IMG/VR virus record: IMGVR_UViG_3300024264_001691
Span: 1 to 29,075 of that record
Reading direction: 5' to 3' (one strand)
Source: a virus
DNA length: 29,075 nt
This document shows positions 16,487 to 23,336 of this stretch, piece by piece. The position numbers and the translations under genes are program-made. Position 1 is the stretch's first letter, and each line of letters begins with the position of its first letter. The notes under the pieces are model-generated. The model made no database searches, was not told the DNA's origin, and was given only the letters and a program-made list of their open reading frames with translations.

Positions 16487-16840
16487 ATGTTTGACAAAGA
16501 TACAATATTTGCAGAATTTAATCATGCAAAACAAAAAGACTTAAAAATGTCTAAAAAGAAATCGCCGTATGAGTCTGTTTTTACAAACAGAATTGAGTTA
16601 TTAAAATCTCATATTGAAGCAAAAAAATCGCATCCGAAATACTATAGAGGATGTAAGATAAACTTTGAAAACTTGTTACTTGCATATCAATCGCCAGTGC
16701 CAGTTGATCATTTTTATAAAGTCGGATTTAATATGTCTTATGCAGAATATCTAAGTCAGAAAAATGCCGAAGATAAAGATACAAAAGACGAAACGTATAA
16801 TAACGAAAGAAGTAATGTTAAAGAAGTTACTTTTAATTAG
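16487..16840 (+). CDS. Unknown 117-aa protein
   Basis: Starts after AAAAGGA and the shared string AAAAACACTATG. The protein is charged and soluble, with a helical N-terminal half (FAEFNHAKQKDLKMSKKK), a central YYRGCKINFENLLLAY segment and an acidic, Asn/Glu-rich end. No recognised domain. It leads a unit of mostly exported proteins, and its 3' end overlaps the start of the next gene by 26 nt. Confidence 0.72.
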   Translation: MFDKDTIFAEFNHAKQKDLKMSKKKSPYESVFTNRIELLKSHIEAKKSHPKYYRGCKINFENLLLAYQSPVPVDHFYKVGFNMSYAEYLSQKNAEDKDTKDETYNNERSNVKEVTFN

Positions 16841-17300
16841 TAGTTTAACTTTGTTGTTGAATCAGTGTGCTGTTAAGAACGCCGCTGTTTCAACATCAGG
16901 TTCAACTTTAGGTGCTATAACAGCAGGAGGAACTTGTGCCTCTGTTGTAAGTACTGATCCTGCTGTAGTGGGTGCGTGTGCTGTTGTTGGTGCCGTGCAT
17001 GGTGCAGATCAGATATGGAATGATGATTTTAATGTTCATAAGAAGTTTTTTGTTGACCATTTAATTGGTGCACCAAATAAACCGAATATAACAAATTGGT
17101 ATAATCCTAAAACTAAAAGTTTTGGTATTATAAAAACAAACAATACTTGGTACAAAGGTCCTATTAAATGTAGAGACTACGAATCAACTATTAATATTAC
17201 ACCGTCTTGGCCAGTTGCTTACTTTGGTGGTCCTGTTAGAAGAACAGACTTTGGTATTGCATGTATATTACCAGACGGAAGAGTGGAGATACAAGAATAG
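16815..17300 (+). CDS. Predicted exported protein (lipoprotein-like, glycine/alanine-rich)
   Basis: 161 aa from ATG 16815, inside the previous gene; an upstream in-frame ATG would hide the signal peptide. MLKKLLLISSLTLLLNQC is a short basic and hydrophobic signal ending in Cys. The lipobox is poor (LNQC instead of L-A/S-G/A-C), so lipidation is uncertain. A Gly/Ala/Val-rich segment (about 25-65), possibly glycine-zipper-like and membrane-associated, is followed by a Trp-rich C-terminal domain (NNTWYKGP, PSWPVAYFGG). Probably envelope-located; function unknown. Confidence 0.7.
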   Translation: MLKKLLLISSLTLLLNQCAVKNAAVSTSGSTLGAITAGGTCASVVSTDPAVVGACAVVGAVHGADQIWNDDFNVHKKFFVDHLIGAPNKPNITNWYNPKTKSFGIIKTNNTWYKGPIKCRDYESTINITPSWPVAYFGGPVRRTDFGIACILPDGRVEIQE

Positions 17301-17884
17301 TGAAATTTGCAGACGAATTTATATCTTATTTGTTTTTAGTGTTAATTGTTACTTTGTTGTTAATGATGAAAGGTCATGCTTGTGTTGAGTGTGACCTTTC
17401 AGGTGATACCTATCCCATTGACAATATAAGTTTATCAACAGAAATAAAAGAAGATACAAATATACAAATGGCAAAGGTCAACATTGATGATATAAAAGTT
17501 AAACCTATCACAGATACAATAAAAGATAGTGACGTGGTTAAATCAAAAATCAAAGATGTATTCATGCAGAATGGTCAATATTGTTTTATTGAAGTTGTTA
17601 TTAAACAACAAGGTGATGATATTGTTAAAAAAGAAGTTATGAAATGTAGTGAAACACCTGAATTTGAGTCTGATAAAAAAGATCAAATAATTGAACAACT
17701 CAAAAAAGAAATAGAACTGGAAAAGGCTAGAAAACCAGGATATTGGGAGTTGTTTGCTGACTTCTATTATAGAGACGAGAACGCTCCTCTTTATTGTAGA
17801 AAATACTCTAGGCCCGACAGTTGGTTTAAAATTCCTGGAACTGCTTGTCTGAAACCAACAGGAGAATGGAAGATAATAAAATGA
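17300..17884 (+). CDS. Exported protein with N-terminal membrane/signal segment
   Basis: 194 aa from GTG 17300, which overlaps the previous stop (TAGTG). The hydrophobic stretch at about residues 9-22 (YLFLVLIVTLLLMM) ends in KGHACVEC, so it may be a signal peptide or a membrane anchor with the bulk outside. The middle is an acidic, charged helix region (KSKIKDVFMQ, EQLKKEIELEKARK). The end has a Cys/aromatic-rich stretch (YYRDENAPLYCRKYSRP). No family recognised. Its stop overlaps the next gene's ATG. Confidence 0.68.
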   Translation: MKFADEFISYLFLVLIVTLLLMMKGHACVECDLSGDTYPIDNISLSTEIKEDTNIQMAKVNIDDIKVKPITDTIKDSDVVKSKIKDVFMQNGQYCFIEVVIKQQGDDIVKKEVMKCSETPEFESDKKDQIIEQLKKEIELEKARKPGYWELFADFYYRDENAPLYCRKYSRPDSWFKIPGTACLKPTGEWKIIK

Positions 17885-18048
17885 TAAGACTAATATTTAC
17901 AGCGTCAATATTGTGGATTGCTGTTGCATTTACTTGGGATCCTTTTGTTACTGCTGTTGAGAAAACACAGGCTGTTGACAAAACGAAAGAAATAGTGTAT
18001 AATGTAATTAATAAAGTGAAGGAGAAAACTAATAATGTTGAAAGTTAA
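17881..18048 (+). CDS. Small membrane protein, 55 aa
   Basis: Begins in an ATGA overlap. An N-terminal hydrophobic helix (MIRLIFTASILWIAVAF) leads to a short charged amphipathic tail (NVINKVKEKTNNVES). Single-pass topology or an uncleaved signal. Together with its neighbours it makes a run of four envelope-directed proteins. Function unknown. Confidence 0.68.
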   Translation: MIRLIFTASILWIAVAFTWDPFVTAVEKTQAVDKTKEIVYNVINKVKEKTNNVES

Positions 18049-18655
18049 TAAGTTAGTATTACTTTTTGTTGTAGGTTTAACGTTAGGTGCATGTAGCACT
18101 GGAACTTACAATATCAAAAGTGAGAAGAAAGATTCCGTTAGAAAAGTACCTGCTTGGTACATGGCGGATATTGCTGAAAGAAAAGCATGTGATAAGAAGA
18201 TATACGGTGAATCAAAAGATAAACAGTGTATCTATGGTGTTGGAACAAGTGTTTCACCAGACTTAGAACTTGCTATTGATAAGGCAAAGATGATTGCCAA
18301 GGCTGAAATGGCAGACATCATACAAGGTGAAATGAACAAAAAGATTAAAATTTTTGTTGCTGAGGTTGGTAAAACACAACAGAAAACTATTGTGTCAGAT
18401 GTAGAGTCTGCTTTAGTGAACCAAATCTCTCAAACACCTGTTAGAGGATATGAAGTATTTGCTCAGGAAGTTACAATGACTAAGAATGGTTATTATCGTG
18501 CTTGGGTAGGTTTAAGATTACCTCTAGGTAACTTTAACAAAATGTATAACTATTCTGTTGATACAGTTGTGGATGCTTATAAGTTAAAACAACTTGCTGA
18601 AAAAGCATATGACAGTGTTGAAGTAGTAGAGGAACAAAATGGTAACAATTTATAG
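18035..18655 (+). CDS. LPP20-like lipoprotein
   Basis: 206 aa with a clear lipoprotein signal: MLKVNKLVLLFVVGLTLGAC, lipobox LGAC, then STGTYN. A short spacer leads to an LPP20-family pattern: YGVGTSVSPDLELAIDKAKMIAKAEMADII, a long internal helix, then GYEVFAQEVTMTKNGYYRAWVGLRLPL. It should be lipid-anchored in the outer or inner membrane. The Shine-Dalgarno is AAGGAG at 18016. Relatives are usually host envelope proteins, and why a phage carries one is open: receptor masking, fibre export or envelope stress response are guesses. It overlaps the glutaredoxin gene by 17 nt. Confidence 0.8.
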   Translation: MLKVNKLVLLFVVGLTLGACSTGTYNIKSEKKDSVRKVPAWYMADIAERKACDKKIYGESKDKQCIYGVGTSVSPDLELAIDKAKMIAKAEMADIIQGEMNKKIKIFVAEVGKTQQKTIVSDVESALVNQISQTPVRGYEVFAQEVTMTKNGYYRAWVGLRLPLGNFNKMYNYSVDTVVDAYKLKQLAEKAYDSVEVVEEQNGNNL

Positions 18656-18899
18656 TAAACCAAATTGCGTATTTTGTGATAAGTCTAAGGCCTTGTTAAA
18701 AGGCCTAGGCATTAAGTACGAAGAAAAAATGTTTGGTAAAGATTTTAATACACCTGAAGAACTATACGAAGCAGTAGGTAAACAGGTGAGAACTATGCCA
18801 CAAGTTATTATTGATAATAAACATATCGGTGGTTATAATGAGTTAGTTGAATACTATACAGACAAAGGATTAGTTAATTTTAAAGGTGAAAAGGTTTAA
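18639..18899 (+). CDS. Glutaredoxin
   Basis: 86 aa, thioredoxin fold. The active site is C10-V-F-C13 in YSKPNCVFC. The cis-Pro loop is TMPQVII, and IGGYNEL is the glutathione-binding GG motif. The length is typical of a monothiol/dithiol glutaredoxin. It probably supplies electrons to the phage NrdA, like T4 NrdC, though T4 NrdC has its own sequence features. It overlaps the lipoprotein gene (17 nt) and the next ATG (TAATG), so it lies in a mixed operon rather than beside nrdAB. Confidence 0.93.
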   Translation: MVTIYSKPNCVFCDKSKALLKGLGIKYEEKMFGKDFNTPEELYEAVGKQVRTMPQVIIDNKHIGGYNELVEYYTDKGLVNFKGEKV

Positions 18900-19255
18900 T
18901 GTCAGTTGAAAATAATATAATAGATTTTCCTAAGAAGTTTAAAAGACAATCTACGGAAAAAGATGCAGAAATGCAAAAAAGAATTGCACAAGAACATCAA
19001 AAGATATTTTGTCAGGCAATGATGGATGAAATAACTGAAGCTATTTTAGTCAAGTTACATAGTGAAAACTTAAATGTAACAGGAAAAGATTTTTTAAAAG
19101 ATTATAAACTTGTATCAGAGGCTATAAAATCTATGATGTATAGAACACAAGAGTTAAAACACGGATTGCAAGAAAGAGTTGATAGGGCAGTAACATCGAC
19201 ATATAATAAAAATAAAACTATCAACACAATATCGATAGACCTCGATAAGCTATAG
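18899..19255 (+). CDS. Unknown 118-aa conserved-looking protein
   Basis: Begins in a TAATG overlap with glutaredoxin. It is helical and charged (FPKKFKRQSTEKDAEMQ, EITEAILVKLHSENL, KLVSEAIKSMMYRTQEL), with a flexible end. The shape resembles a small phage protein that often sits beside glutaredoxin in T4-like marine phages, but I cannot name a function. An inverted repeat ATTCCA/TGGAAT (19257-19278) follows it. The gap to the next gene is 90 nt; TATAAT at 19308 lacks a matching -35. Confidence 0.7.
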   Translation: MSVENNIIDFPKKFKRQSTEKDAEMQKRIAQEHQKIFCQAMMDEITEAILVKLHSENLNVTGKDFLKDYKLVSEAIKSMMYRTQELKHGLQERVDRAVTSTYNKNKTINTISIDLDKL

Positions 19256-19345
19256 AATTCCATAAGGCACTTTGGAATAGATTGTATATGTGGCAAGTAT
19301 ATGATCTTATAATTAACGCCAACTATATAATAAAGGAGTGAATAA

Positions 19346-19678
19346 ATGTTTAAATCATTATTCTCAAACGACTCATTAAAAGTCGTATCAAAATCAAAAA
19401 AAACTGTAACAAGAGGCAGAAAAACTTTGTCAAAAAGACAAAAAGTTTTAAACCTTTTAAGTAAAGGTAATGAAGTATCTTGGAAAGTTTTAAGAACTAA
19501 ATTTGATTTAGTTTCTCCAAGAGCATTAATTGATACTTTAAGATCAGAAGGCAATATGATCTATATCAATAAAACTGCTAAAGGAACTGCTTACAGAATG
19601 GGTAACCCAACTAAAGCGATTATCGCTGCTGGTATCCAAAAGTTATACGGAACTCCGTACGCTTACGGCAATAACTAA
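19346..19678 (+). CDS. Basic HTH-type protein
   Basis: 110 aa, with the strong Shine-Dalgarno AAAGGAG before ATG 19346. The N-terminus is very basic (SKSKKTVTRGRKTLSKRQK). The core (KVLNLLSKGNEVSWKVLRTKFDL, PRALIDTLRSEG, IYINKTAKGTAYRM) is a winged-helix type HTH with a beta-hairpin wing. The end is GTPYAYGNN. A DNA-binding role is likely; a host- or phage-gene regulator or nucleoid protein is inference. The gene is followed by a strong stem-loop and stands alone, so it may be highly expressed. Confidence 0.8.
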   Translation: MFKSLFSNDSLKVVSKSKKTVTRGRKTLSKRQKVLNLLSKGNEVSWKVLRTKFDLVSPRALIDTLRSEGNMIYINKTAKGTAYRMGNPTKAIIAAGIQKLYGTPYAYGNN

Positions 19679-19698
19679 TATTAGATTAGTACATATTT

Positions 19699-19718
19699 TG
19701 GTGGCCTTCGGGCCACCA
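19699..19718 (+). terminator. Stem-loop with TTCG tetraloop
   Basis: GGTGGCC-TTCG-GGCCACC, perfect 7-bp stem plus a T-A closing pair. Very stable, 20 nt after the HTH gene. The downstream bases (ATATCC) are not a T-run, so factor-dependent stopping, mRNA 3'-end protection or processing are alternatives to intrinsic termination. Confidence 0.6.
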
Positions 19719-19736
19719 TATCCACAAAATTCCACT

Positions 19737-19744
19737 TATAAATA
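19737..19744 (+). promoter_or_regulatory. T4-type late promoter TATAAATA
   Basis: Exact T4 late octamer. The start site should be about 6 nt downstream, near 19750, at the first base of the structured leader. Confidence 0.75.
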
Positions 19745-19750
19745 ATATTA

Positions 19751-19819
19751 CGATAACAAAACGGAGCTAGCAAATGTTATCGAAAGGTAAGTGAAAGCTA
19801 GCGGTAGTAGCTTACCTTT
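19751..19819 (+). ncRNA. Structured leader with two hairpins sharing GCTAGC loops
   Basis: P1: CGATAAC (19751-19757) pairs with GTTATCG (19776-19782), closing an 18-nt loop that contains GCTAGC (19766-19771). P2 follows with no gap: AAAGGTAAG (19783-19791) pairs with CTTACCTTT (19811-19819), a perfect 9-bp stem whose 19-nt loop also contains GCTAGC (19797-19802). The two palindromes can pair loop to loop or between two RNA copies. It lies between a late octamer and the ribosome binding site of 19850. It could be a regulatory leader or a separate small RNA. Confidence 0.6.
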
Positions 19820-19849
19820 AAAACTATATAACAAAATGAGGAGAAACTT

Positions 19850-20326
19850 ATGACAGTTCAATCACAAGCTTTGGATTACGCTGGTTCAACAGCACCAATG
19901 CTTTCAGAAATACTAAAAAAAGTATCAGACGCTAAAGACAAAGCATCTAAAATTTCAATACTAAAAGAAAATGATTCAGTACCTTTAAGACAGATATTAA
20001 AGGGGGCATTTTATTCTAAGATAGAATGGGAATTACCTGCTGGTGAACCACCTTACACTGTGAACGAGGCACCTGCTGGAACAGAGCATACAACCTTACA
20101 CACTGAGGCCAGACTATTATGGCACTTTGTTAAGGGCGCTGATGTGAAAACATCTAAATCTAAAAAAGAAATAATGTTTATTCAAATGCTAGAAGGATTA
20201 CACGCTAACGAGGCAAAACTTTTATTAAATGTAAAAGATAAGAAATTATCTAAGGTTTACAAGGGTTTAACCGAGACCGTAGTTAAGACAGCATTCGATT
20301 GGAATGACGATTACAAAACTGCTTAA
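19850..20326 (+). CDS. Conserved T4-like phage protein, unknown function
   Basis: 158 aa, with Shine-Dalgarno AGGAG (19838-19842). Features are a helical N-terminus (MLSEILKKVSDAKDKASKISILKE), LRQILKGAFYSKIEWELPAGEPPYT, a TEARLLWHF helix, FIQMLEGLHANEAKLLLNVKDKKL and a VVKTAFDWNDDY end. This layout is familiar as a T4-like phage protein of unknown function that is widespread in marine myoviruses. No catalytic residues are evident. The late octamer and structured leader suggest late, possibly high, expression. Confidence 0.78.
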   Translation: MTVQSQALDYAGSTAPMLSEILKKVSDAKDKASKISILKENDSVPLRQILKGAFYSKIEWELPAGEPPYTVNEAPAGTEHTTLHTEARLLWHFVKGADVKTSKSKKEIMFIQMLEGLHANEAKLLLNVKDKKLSKVYKGLTETVVKTAFDWNDDYKTA

Positions 20327-20328
20327 TC

Positions 20329-20336
20329 ACTAAATA
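20329..20336 (+). promoter_or_regulatory. Possible late-promoter variant ACTAAATA
   Basis: Two mismatches to TATAAATA, overlapping the end of the 19850 gene region. The next start codon is 180 nt away behind a sigma70-type promoter. Weak. Confidence 0.18.
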
Positions 20337-20360
20337 ATAAAAAGCGATTCGAATACTAAA

Positions 20361-20398
20361 GGTGTGACATTTTTGCAACAGTGCAGGATTGTCGCACC
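20361..20398 (+). terminator. Stem-loop after the 19850 gene
   Basis: GGTGTGACA (20361-20369) pairs with TGTCGCACC (20390-20398), nine pairs including one G-T. The 20-nt loop has an inner TGCA/TGCA repeat. Downstream is AT-rich (CTATATTATTGTTGATTTTACTT) without a clean T-run. It separates the late gene from the next promoter and could be a terminator or an mRNA-stabilising element. The rest of 20327-20515 is AT-rich with nothing else visible. Confidence 0.45.
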
Positions 20399-20453
20399 CT
20401 ATATTATTGTTGATTTTACTTGGTTATTTTATCATCTTTTTTGAATTTTTTGC

Positions 20454-20482
20454 TTGTATTATGCAGTAAAATAGTGTATTAT
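20454..20482 (+). promoter_or_regulatory. Sigma70-type promoter before 20516
   Basis: TTGTAT (20454-20459) in a TTGCTTGTATT context, 17-bp spacer, TATTAT (20477-20482). Weaker -35 than the other family members. The leader is about 27 nt with AAAAGGAG. Confidence 0.6.
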
Positions 20483-20515
20483 ATAAGTATAAAAACAAAC
20501 AAAAGGAGAATCAAT

Positions 20516-20701
20516 ATGTCAAAAATAAAACAATACATTGAAACATCAGTAGAAAATGCTGTTGATAAAATAATTAAAACATTAAGTGATGGTCAAATAG
20601 ACTTTGATACTTGTAAATCAAAGATATTAGAACTTGATAACCTATCAATGGTAGGAATTGATTCAGAAAATGTTGATGAAGTTATATCGGAGAACATATA
20701 G
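20516..20701 (+). CDS. Unknown 61-aa protein
   Basis: ATG 20516 is chosen for its good Shine-Dalgarno (AAAAGGAG). Acidic helical protein (MSKIKQYIETSVENAVDKII) with a predicted second helix and a short end VDEVISENI. Upstream in-frame starts would put a hydrophobic run before the Shine-Dalgarno and are rejected. The TAGTG junction couples it to the next gene. Confidence 0.72.
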   Translation: MSKIKQYIETSVENAVDKIIKTLSDGQIDFDTCKSKILELDNLSMVGIDSENVDEVISENI

Positions 20702-21030
20702 TGAAGAAATCATTTTTTATATTATTTTTATTATTCATGTACACTTGGTCTTGGTCTATCTTTAGTGTTGCCAAGGCAGATGAATATGGCAAGACAGTTG
20801 TTGGTCATGTAATAACTAATGCTAAAGAGATTGATACAACTGCTTTGTTAGAAGCAGAACTACAAAGACTTGCTCATAATTATTCTATTGAAATGATTGG
20901 TATACTACAGGTATATTTACCTAGTATCTTAGACAGTGTTGCTGCTGAAATGAAACAAAATGCTGATAAAACTTTTAAATGTGCTTTATTAAAAGGAACA
21001 GGAAACGATTGCAAAAATGAAAACAACTAA
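20701..21030 (+). CDS. Predicted secreted/periplasmic 109-aa protein
   Basis: GTG start overlapping the previous stop. Signal peptide MKKSFFILFLLFMYTWSWSIFSVAKA, with cleavage likely after AKA, then a helical mature part with two Cys (FKCALLKGTGNDC) that could form a disulfide. No known domain. It overlaps the SprT-like gene by 14 nt. An envelope-acting function is likely. Confidence 0.75.
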   Translation: MKKSFFILFLLFMYTWSWSIFSVAKADEYGKTVVGHVITNAKEIDTTALLEAELQRLAHNYSIEMIGILQVYLPSILDSVAAEMKQNADKTFKCALLKGTGNDCKNENN

Positions 21031-21430
21031 AAAATCGAAGGCCTTGAAATTTAGAAAAAAAGTGAAATTAAATATGAGCACTAATAAACAATATATTACC
21101 ACTTACAAAGACATTAAAAAGTATTTTAAAGAATTAAACATACTTATTTTCAATAATGAGTTATCACCGTTTAACCAGATTGAAATTAAAGACCTAAGAC
21201 GTGAGAAATGTGTGGGTCAAGTTGTAACTATGGAATGGAAAAGAAAAGGCACTAGAATATATAAACTAGAAATGATGCCGAAGTATTCCAACAAAAGAGA
21301 TTTTATGGACACTTTAGTCCATGAAATGGTACATTTGTACCAAATGGTAAACAAAGGCGATACCGGTAACCACAATGAAATGTTTTATTCATTTGAAGGA
21401 AAAGTTAACTATATCGGACTACAACTATAA
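21017..21430 (+). CDS. SprT-like zinc metallopeptidase-type protein
   Basis: 137 aa if started at ATG 21017; the internal ATG at 21074 (MSTNKQY) is an alternative that removes a basic leader. VHEMVHLYQM carries the HExxH zinc motif (H102, E103, H106 by the long numbering), and GNHNEMFY may give the third ligand. SprT-like proteins act on DNA-protein crosslinks (Spartan) or as uncharacterised bacterial proteins. T4-like phages often carry small members of unknown role. Confidence 0.82.
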   Translation: MKTTKKSKALKFRKKVKLNMSTNKQYITTYKDIKKYFKELNILIFNNELSPFNQIEIKDLRREKCVGQVVTMEWKRKGTRIYKLEMMPKYSNKRDFMDTLVHEMVHLYQMVNKGDTGNHNEMFYSFEGKVNYIGLQL

Positions 21431-21443
21431 TAAGGATAATATA

Positions 21444-21719
21444 ATGAGTAAGAGTGAGAAGAATCAAATTGATGAGTGGTTACAAACACAAATCAGAAAA
21501 GGCATAAACATAGTTGATTATGTTTGGCAAAATAAATCTAACAAGTGGGAACTATATTACACAGGACATTTGCATAAAGATATCCTAGATAACTTTCCAG
21601 GTAGAACTAATAAAAAAATATTTGCAGGATACAAACAGTATTTAAATAAACCAAATCTAATGTTTACTCAAAAGAAATTTGATGAACATGGATATAACTA
21701 CTATGTAAGGAGTATATAA
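21444..21719 (+). CDS. Unknown 91-aa protein
   Basis: The start is chosen for AAGGA 8-12 nt upstream; the frame is open further upstream but lies inside the SprT-like gene. Tyr/Trp/Lys-rich soluble protein (VDYVWQNKSNKWELYY, RTNKKIFAGYKQYL). No motif. A TAATG junction links it to the next gene. Confidence 0.68.
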   Translation: MSKSEKNQIDEWLQTQIRKGINIVDYVWQNKSNKWELYYTGHLHKDILDNFPGRTNKKIFAGYKQYLNKPNLMFTQKKFDEHGYNYYVRSI

Positions 21720-22027
21720 TGACACAACCAAGAGATCATGGACGAAAGTTGAAGAAACAAGAAAGAGAAATCCTACAAGGAGTTGTTGACGGTAAAGGAT
21801 ACTATAAAACACCAATAGTTAGTGTTGATGATAATGAGAATGTAATTGACACACTAGTTAATTTGTACTTAGAAAAAATAGTTACCTTTGAAAGAAAATA
21901 TGACGTGGATTATGTAAGTGACTCTAGTAGGCACCTAATAAGACAGAAATGGTATGTTATAACACTTGATAAGAATATGCCTTTAAAAAACCTTAAACTA
22001 TTATTGAAAAATGGTAAAATTGCTTAA
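21719..22027 (+). CDS. Unknown 102-aa protein
   Basis: Charged and probably soluble. It begins with a basic helix (RKLKKQEREILQGVVDGKGYY), followed by a segment like a small winged-helix or alpha/beta fold (NVIDTLVNLYLEKIVTFERKYDVDYV) and a SRHLIRQKWYVIT strand. No catalytic residue is identifiable. It overlaps the glucosaminidase gene by 17 nt and is translated in the same unit. Confidence 0.65.
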   Translation: MTQPRDHGRKLKKQEREILQGVVDGKGYYKTPIVSVDDNENVIDTLVNLYLEKIVTFERKYDVDYVSDSSRHLIRQKWYVITLDKNMPLKNLKLLLKNGKIA

Positions 22028-22736
22028 AAATACTGATTGGGATTTAGTAGTAGATAGAACTTGGTTTTATACTAAACTTATTTTTTCTTTGTGTTTAGTT
22101 GCCTTTATTTCTTATAAAGTAGGACAATATTATCCTAGTAAGAAGGCACTGGCACAGGAAATGAATAAGATGGAAGACCTTTATATTGAAAAAATAAAAG
22201 TCTTAGAGTTAAAAGAACCAGAGTTTGCTTATACAAATGATGTTCAATTTGTAAGAGCAATGCATAAATGTATAGACTATGTAAACTTTACATTACCTAG
22301 AGACAAAAGAATACCTTATGAAATGATTATTGCTCAGGCAGCTTTAGAAAGTGGTTGGGGAGAAAGTCGTTTTGCTAAAGAAGCAAATAATCTATTTGGT
22401 ATTAGAACATGGAGTAAAGAAGTGCCAGGTTTAAGACCTTTAGGTGTTAAAAACACAACTTGGAAAGTAAGAATATTTGATACAAAGTGTGGAAGTGTAA
22501 AAGAATATATCCGTATTTTAAACGAACATCCTGCCTATAAAGAATTTAGAGCAGTAAGAAAACAATATTTTGTTAGAAATGTGGATCCTAATCCATTACA
22601 ACTAATAAAAAACATTGATAAATTTTCTACTACAAAAGACTATGATGTTAGAGTCAGTAGAATTATCAATAAGATAAGAGAACTTGAGTCAACTTATGCC
22701 AGTGACAAAAGTATAACTAATAACGAGGAGAGATAG
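22011..22736 (+). CDS. Membrane-anchored Bax-like/glucosaminidase domain protein
   Basis: 241 aa. A membrane helix at about residues 22-40 (LIFSLCLVAFISYKVG) is followed by a Lys/Glu-rich linker and a lysozyme-fold hydrolase domain. The motif is AALESGWGESRFAKEANNLFGIR, with E113 at the catalytic Glu position of the glucosaminidase (FlgJ/Bax, GH73) family, then an arm with KEYIRILNEHPAY. It would cut peptidoglycan between N-acetylglucosamine and N-acetylmuramic acid. With its N-terminal anchor it may be a signal-arrest-release type lysis enzyme or a wall-remodelling factor. It overlaps the previous gene by 17 nt; the next starts 1 nt after its stop. Confidence 0.82.
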   Translation: MVKLLKNTDWDLVVDRTWFYTKLIFSLCLVAFISYKVGQYYPSKKALAQEMNKMEDLYIEKIKVLELKEPEFAYTNDVQFVRAMHKCIDYVNFTLPRDKRIPYEMIIAQAALESGWGESRFAKEANNLFGIRTWSKEVPGLRPLGVKNTTWKVRIFDTKCGSVKEYIRILNEHPAYKEFRAVRKQYFVRNVDPNPLQLIKNIDKFSTTKDYDVRVSRIINKIRELESTYASDKSITNNEER

Positions 22737-22737
22737 T

Positions 22738-23139
22738 ATGAATAAATTGATGGCAACTATAGTAACAATTATGTTATTAAACACAAACGTATATGCTGAG
22801 GAATTAACTGAATTTCAAAAGTGGATTGCAGAACCAGGTGCTGAAGTTGAACAGTATGTTCAGGCAACCAGAGATAACAGCGATGGAACTTGGAGAATAC
22901 CTGATGAAAATCTAATAATGAAAAAGATTGATGACAAAGAGAATTTTTGGTTTGTCCTTAATACAAAAAACTGTTGGGTTTTCTATGTAAGAGGTGATAA
23001 TGCTGAACAAGCATTTTACAACTATACATCAAATACAAGTAGTTATGGTTTTAACTTTGCAGGTAGAGAAGATGAGATTATGCAACTTAAAAAGAAGTAT
23101 GGAATCATTAAAACTTTGGGAGAAGTTAATCACTCTTAA
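22738..23139 (+). CDS. Predicted exported 133-aa protein
   Basis: Shine-Dalgarno GAGGAG before ATG 22738. Signal peptide MNKLMATIVTIMLLNTNVYA, cleavage likely after VYA. The mature part has the sequence NFWFVLNTKNCWVFYVRGDN and a Gly/Asn-rich segment; it is soluble and possibly periplasmic. Not recognised. It ends the unit before a strong promoter, beside the glucosaminidase, so involvement in lysis or the envelope is plausible but unproven. Confidence 0.75.
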   Translation: MNKLMATIVTIMLLNTNVYAEELTEFQKWIAEPGAEVEQYVQATRDNSDGTWRIPDENLIMKKIDDKENFWFVLNTKNCWVFYVRGDNAEQAFYNYTSNTSSYGFNFAGREDEIMQLKKKYGIIKTLGEVNHS

Positions 23140-23143
23140 TGCT

Positions 23144-23171
23144 TGACAAAGTGTTAAAAATGTGATAGTAT
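23144..23171 (+). promoter_or_regulatory. Sigma70-type promoter before the small-gene run
   Basis: TTGACA (23144-23149), spacer 16, TAGTAT (23166-23171), within an ATGCTTGAC context. The ATG at 23178 starts 6 nt after the -10 box, so this transcript too should be leaderless or nearly so. Confidence 0.72.
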
Positions 23172-23336
23172 ATGACTATGAAAAATAGACAAGAACAAAA
23201 AAGACTTATACAAAATGCTGAAAGAGCGTGTAAAAACGCTCAATCAGATTGGGCAAAGAAATACTGGTTCGGTGTATTTGAACAATTGTGTAAGAAATAT
23301 AATATGATGAACTACTATATAAAGTCGATACACTAA
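23172..23336 (+). CDS. Unknown 54-aa basic protein
   Basis: The in-frame ATGs are 23172 and 23178; the promoter position favours 23178 (52 aa). Basic helical sequence (NRQEQKRLIQNAERACKNAQ) with a Trp/Tyr/Cys-rich middle (WAKKYWFGVFEQLC). It could be a small nucleic-acid binding or membrane-peripheral protein. Its stop overlaps the next ATG (TAATG). Confidence 0.65.
   Translation: MTMKNRQEQKRLIQNAERACKNAQSDWAKKYWFGVFEQLCKKYNMMNYYIKSIH

Noticed and set aside
19256-19345. Promoter with TATAAT at 19308
   Set aside because: No plausible -35 box at 16-18 bp upstream, so the -10 match alone was not accepted.
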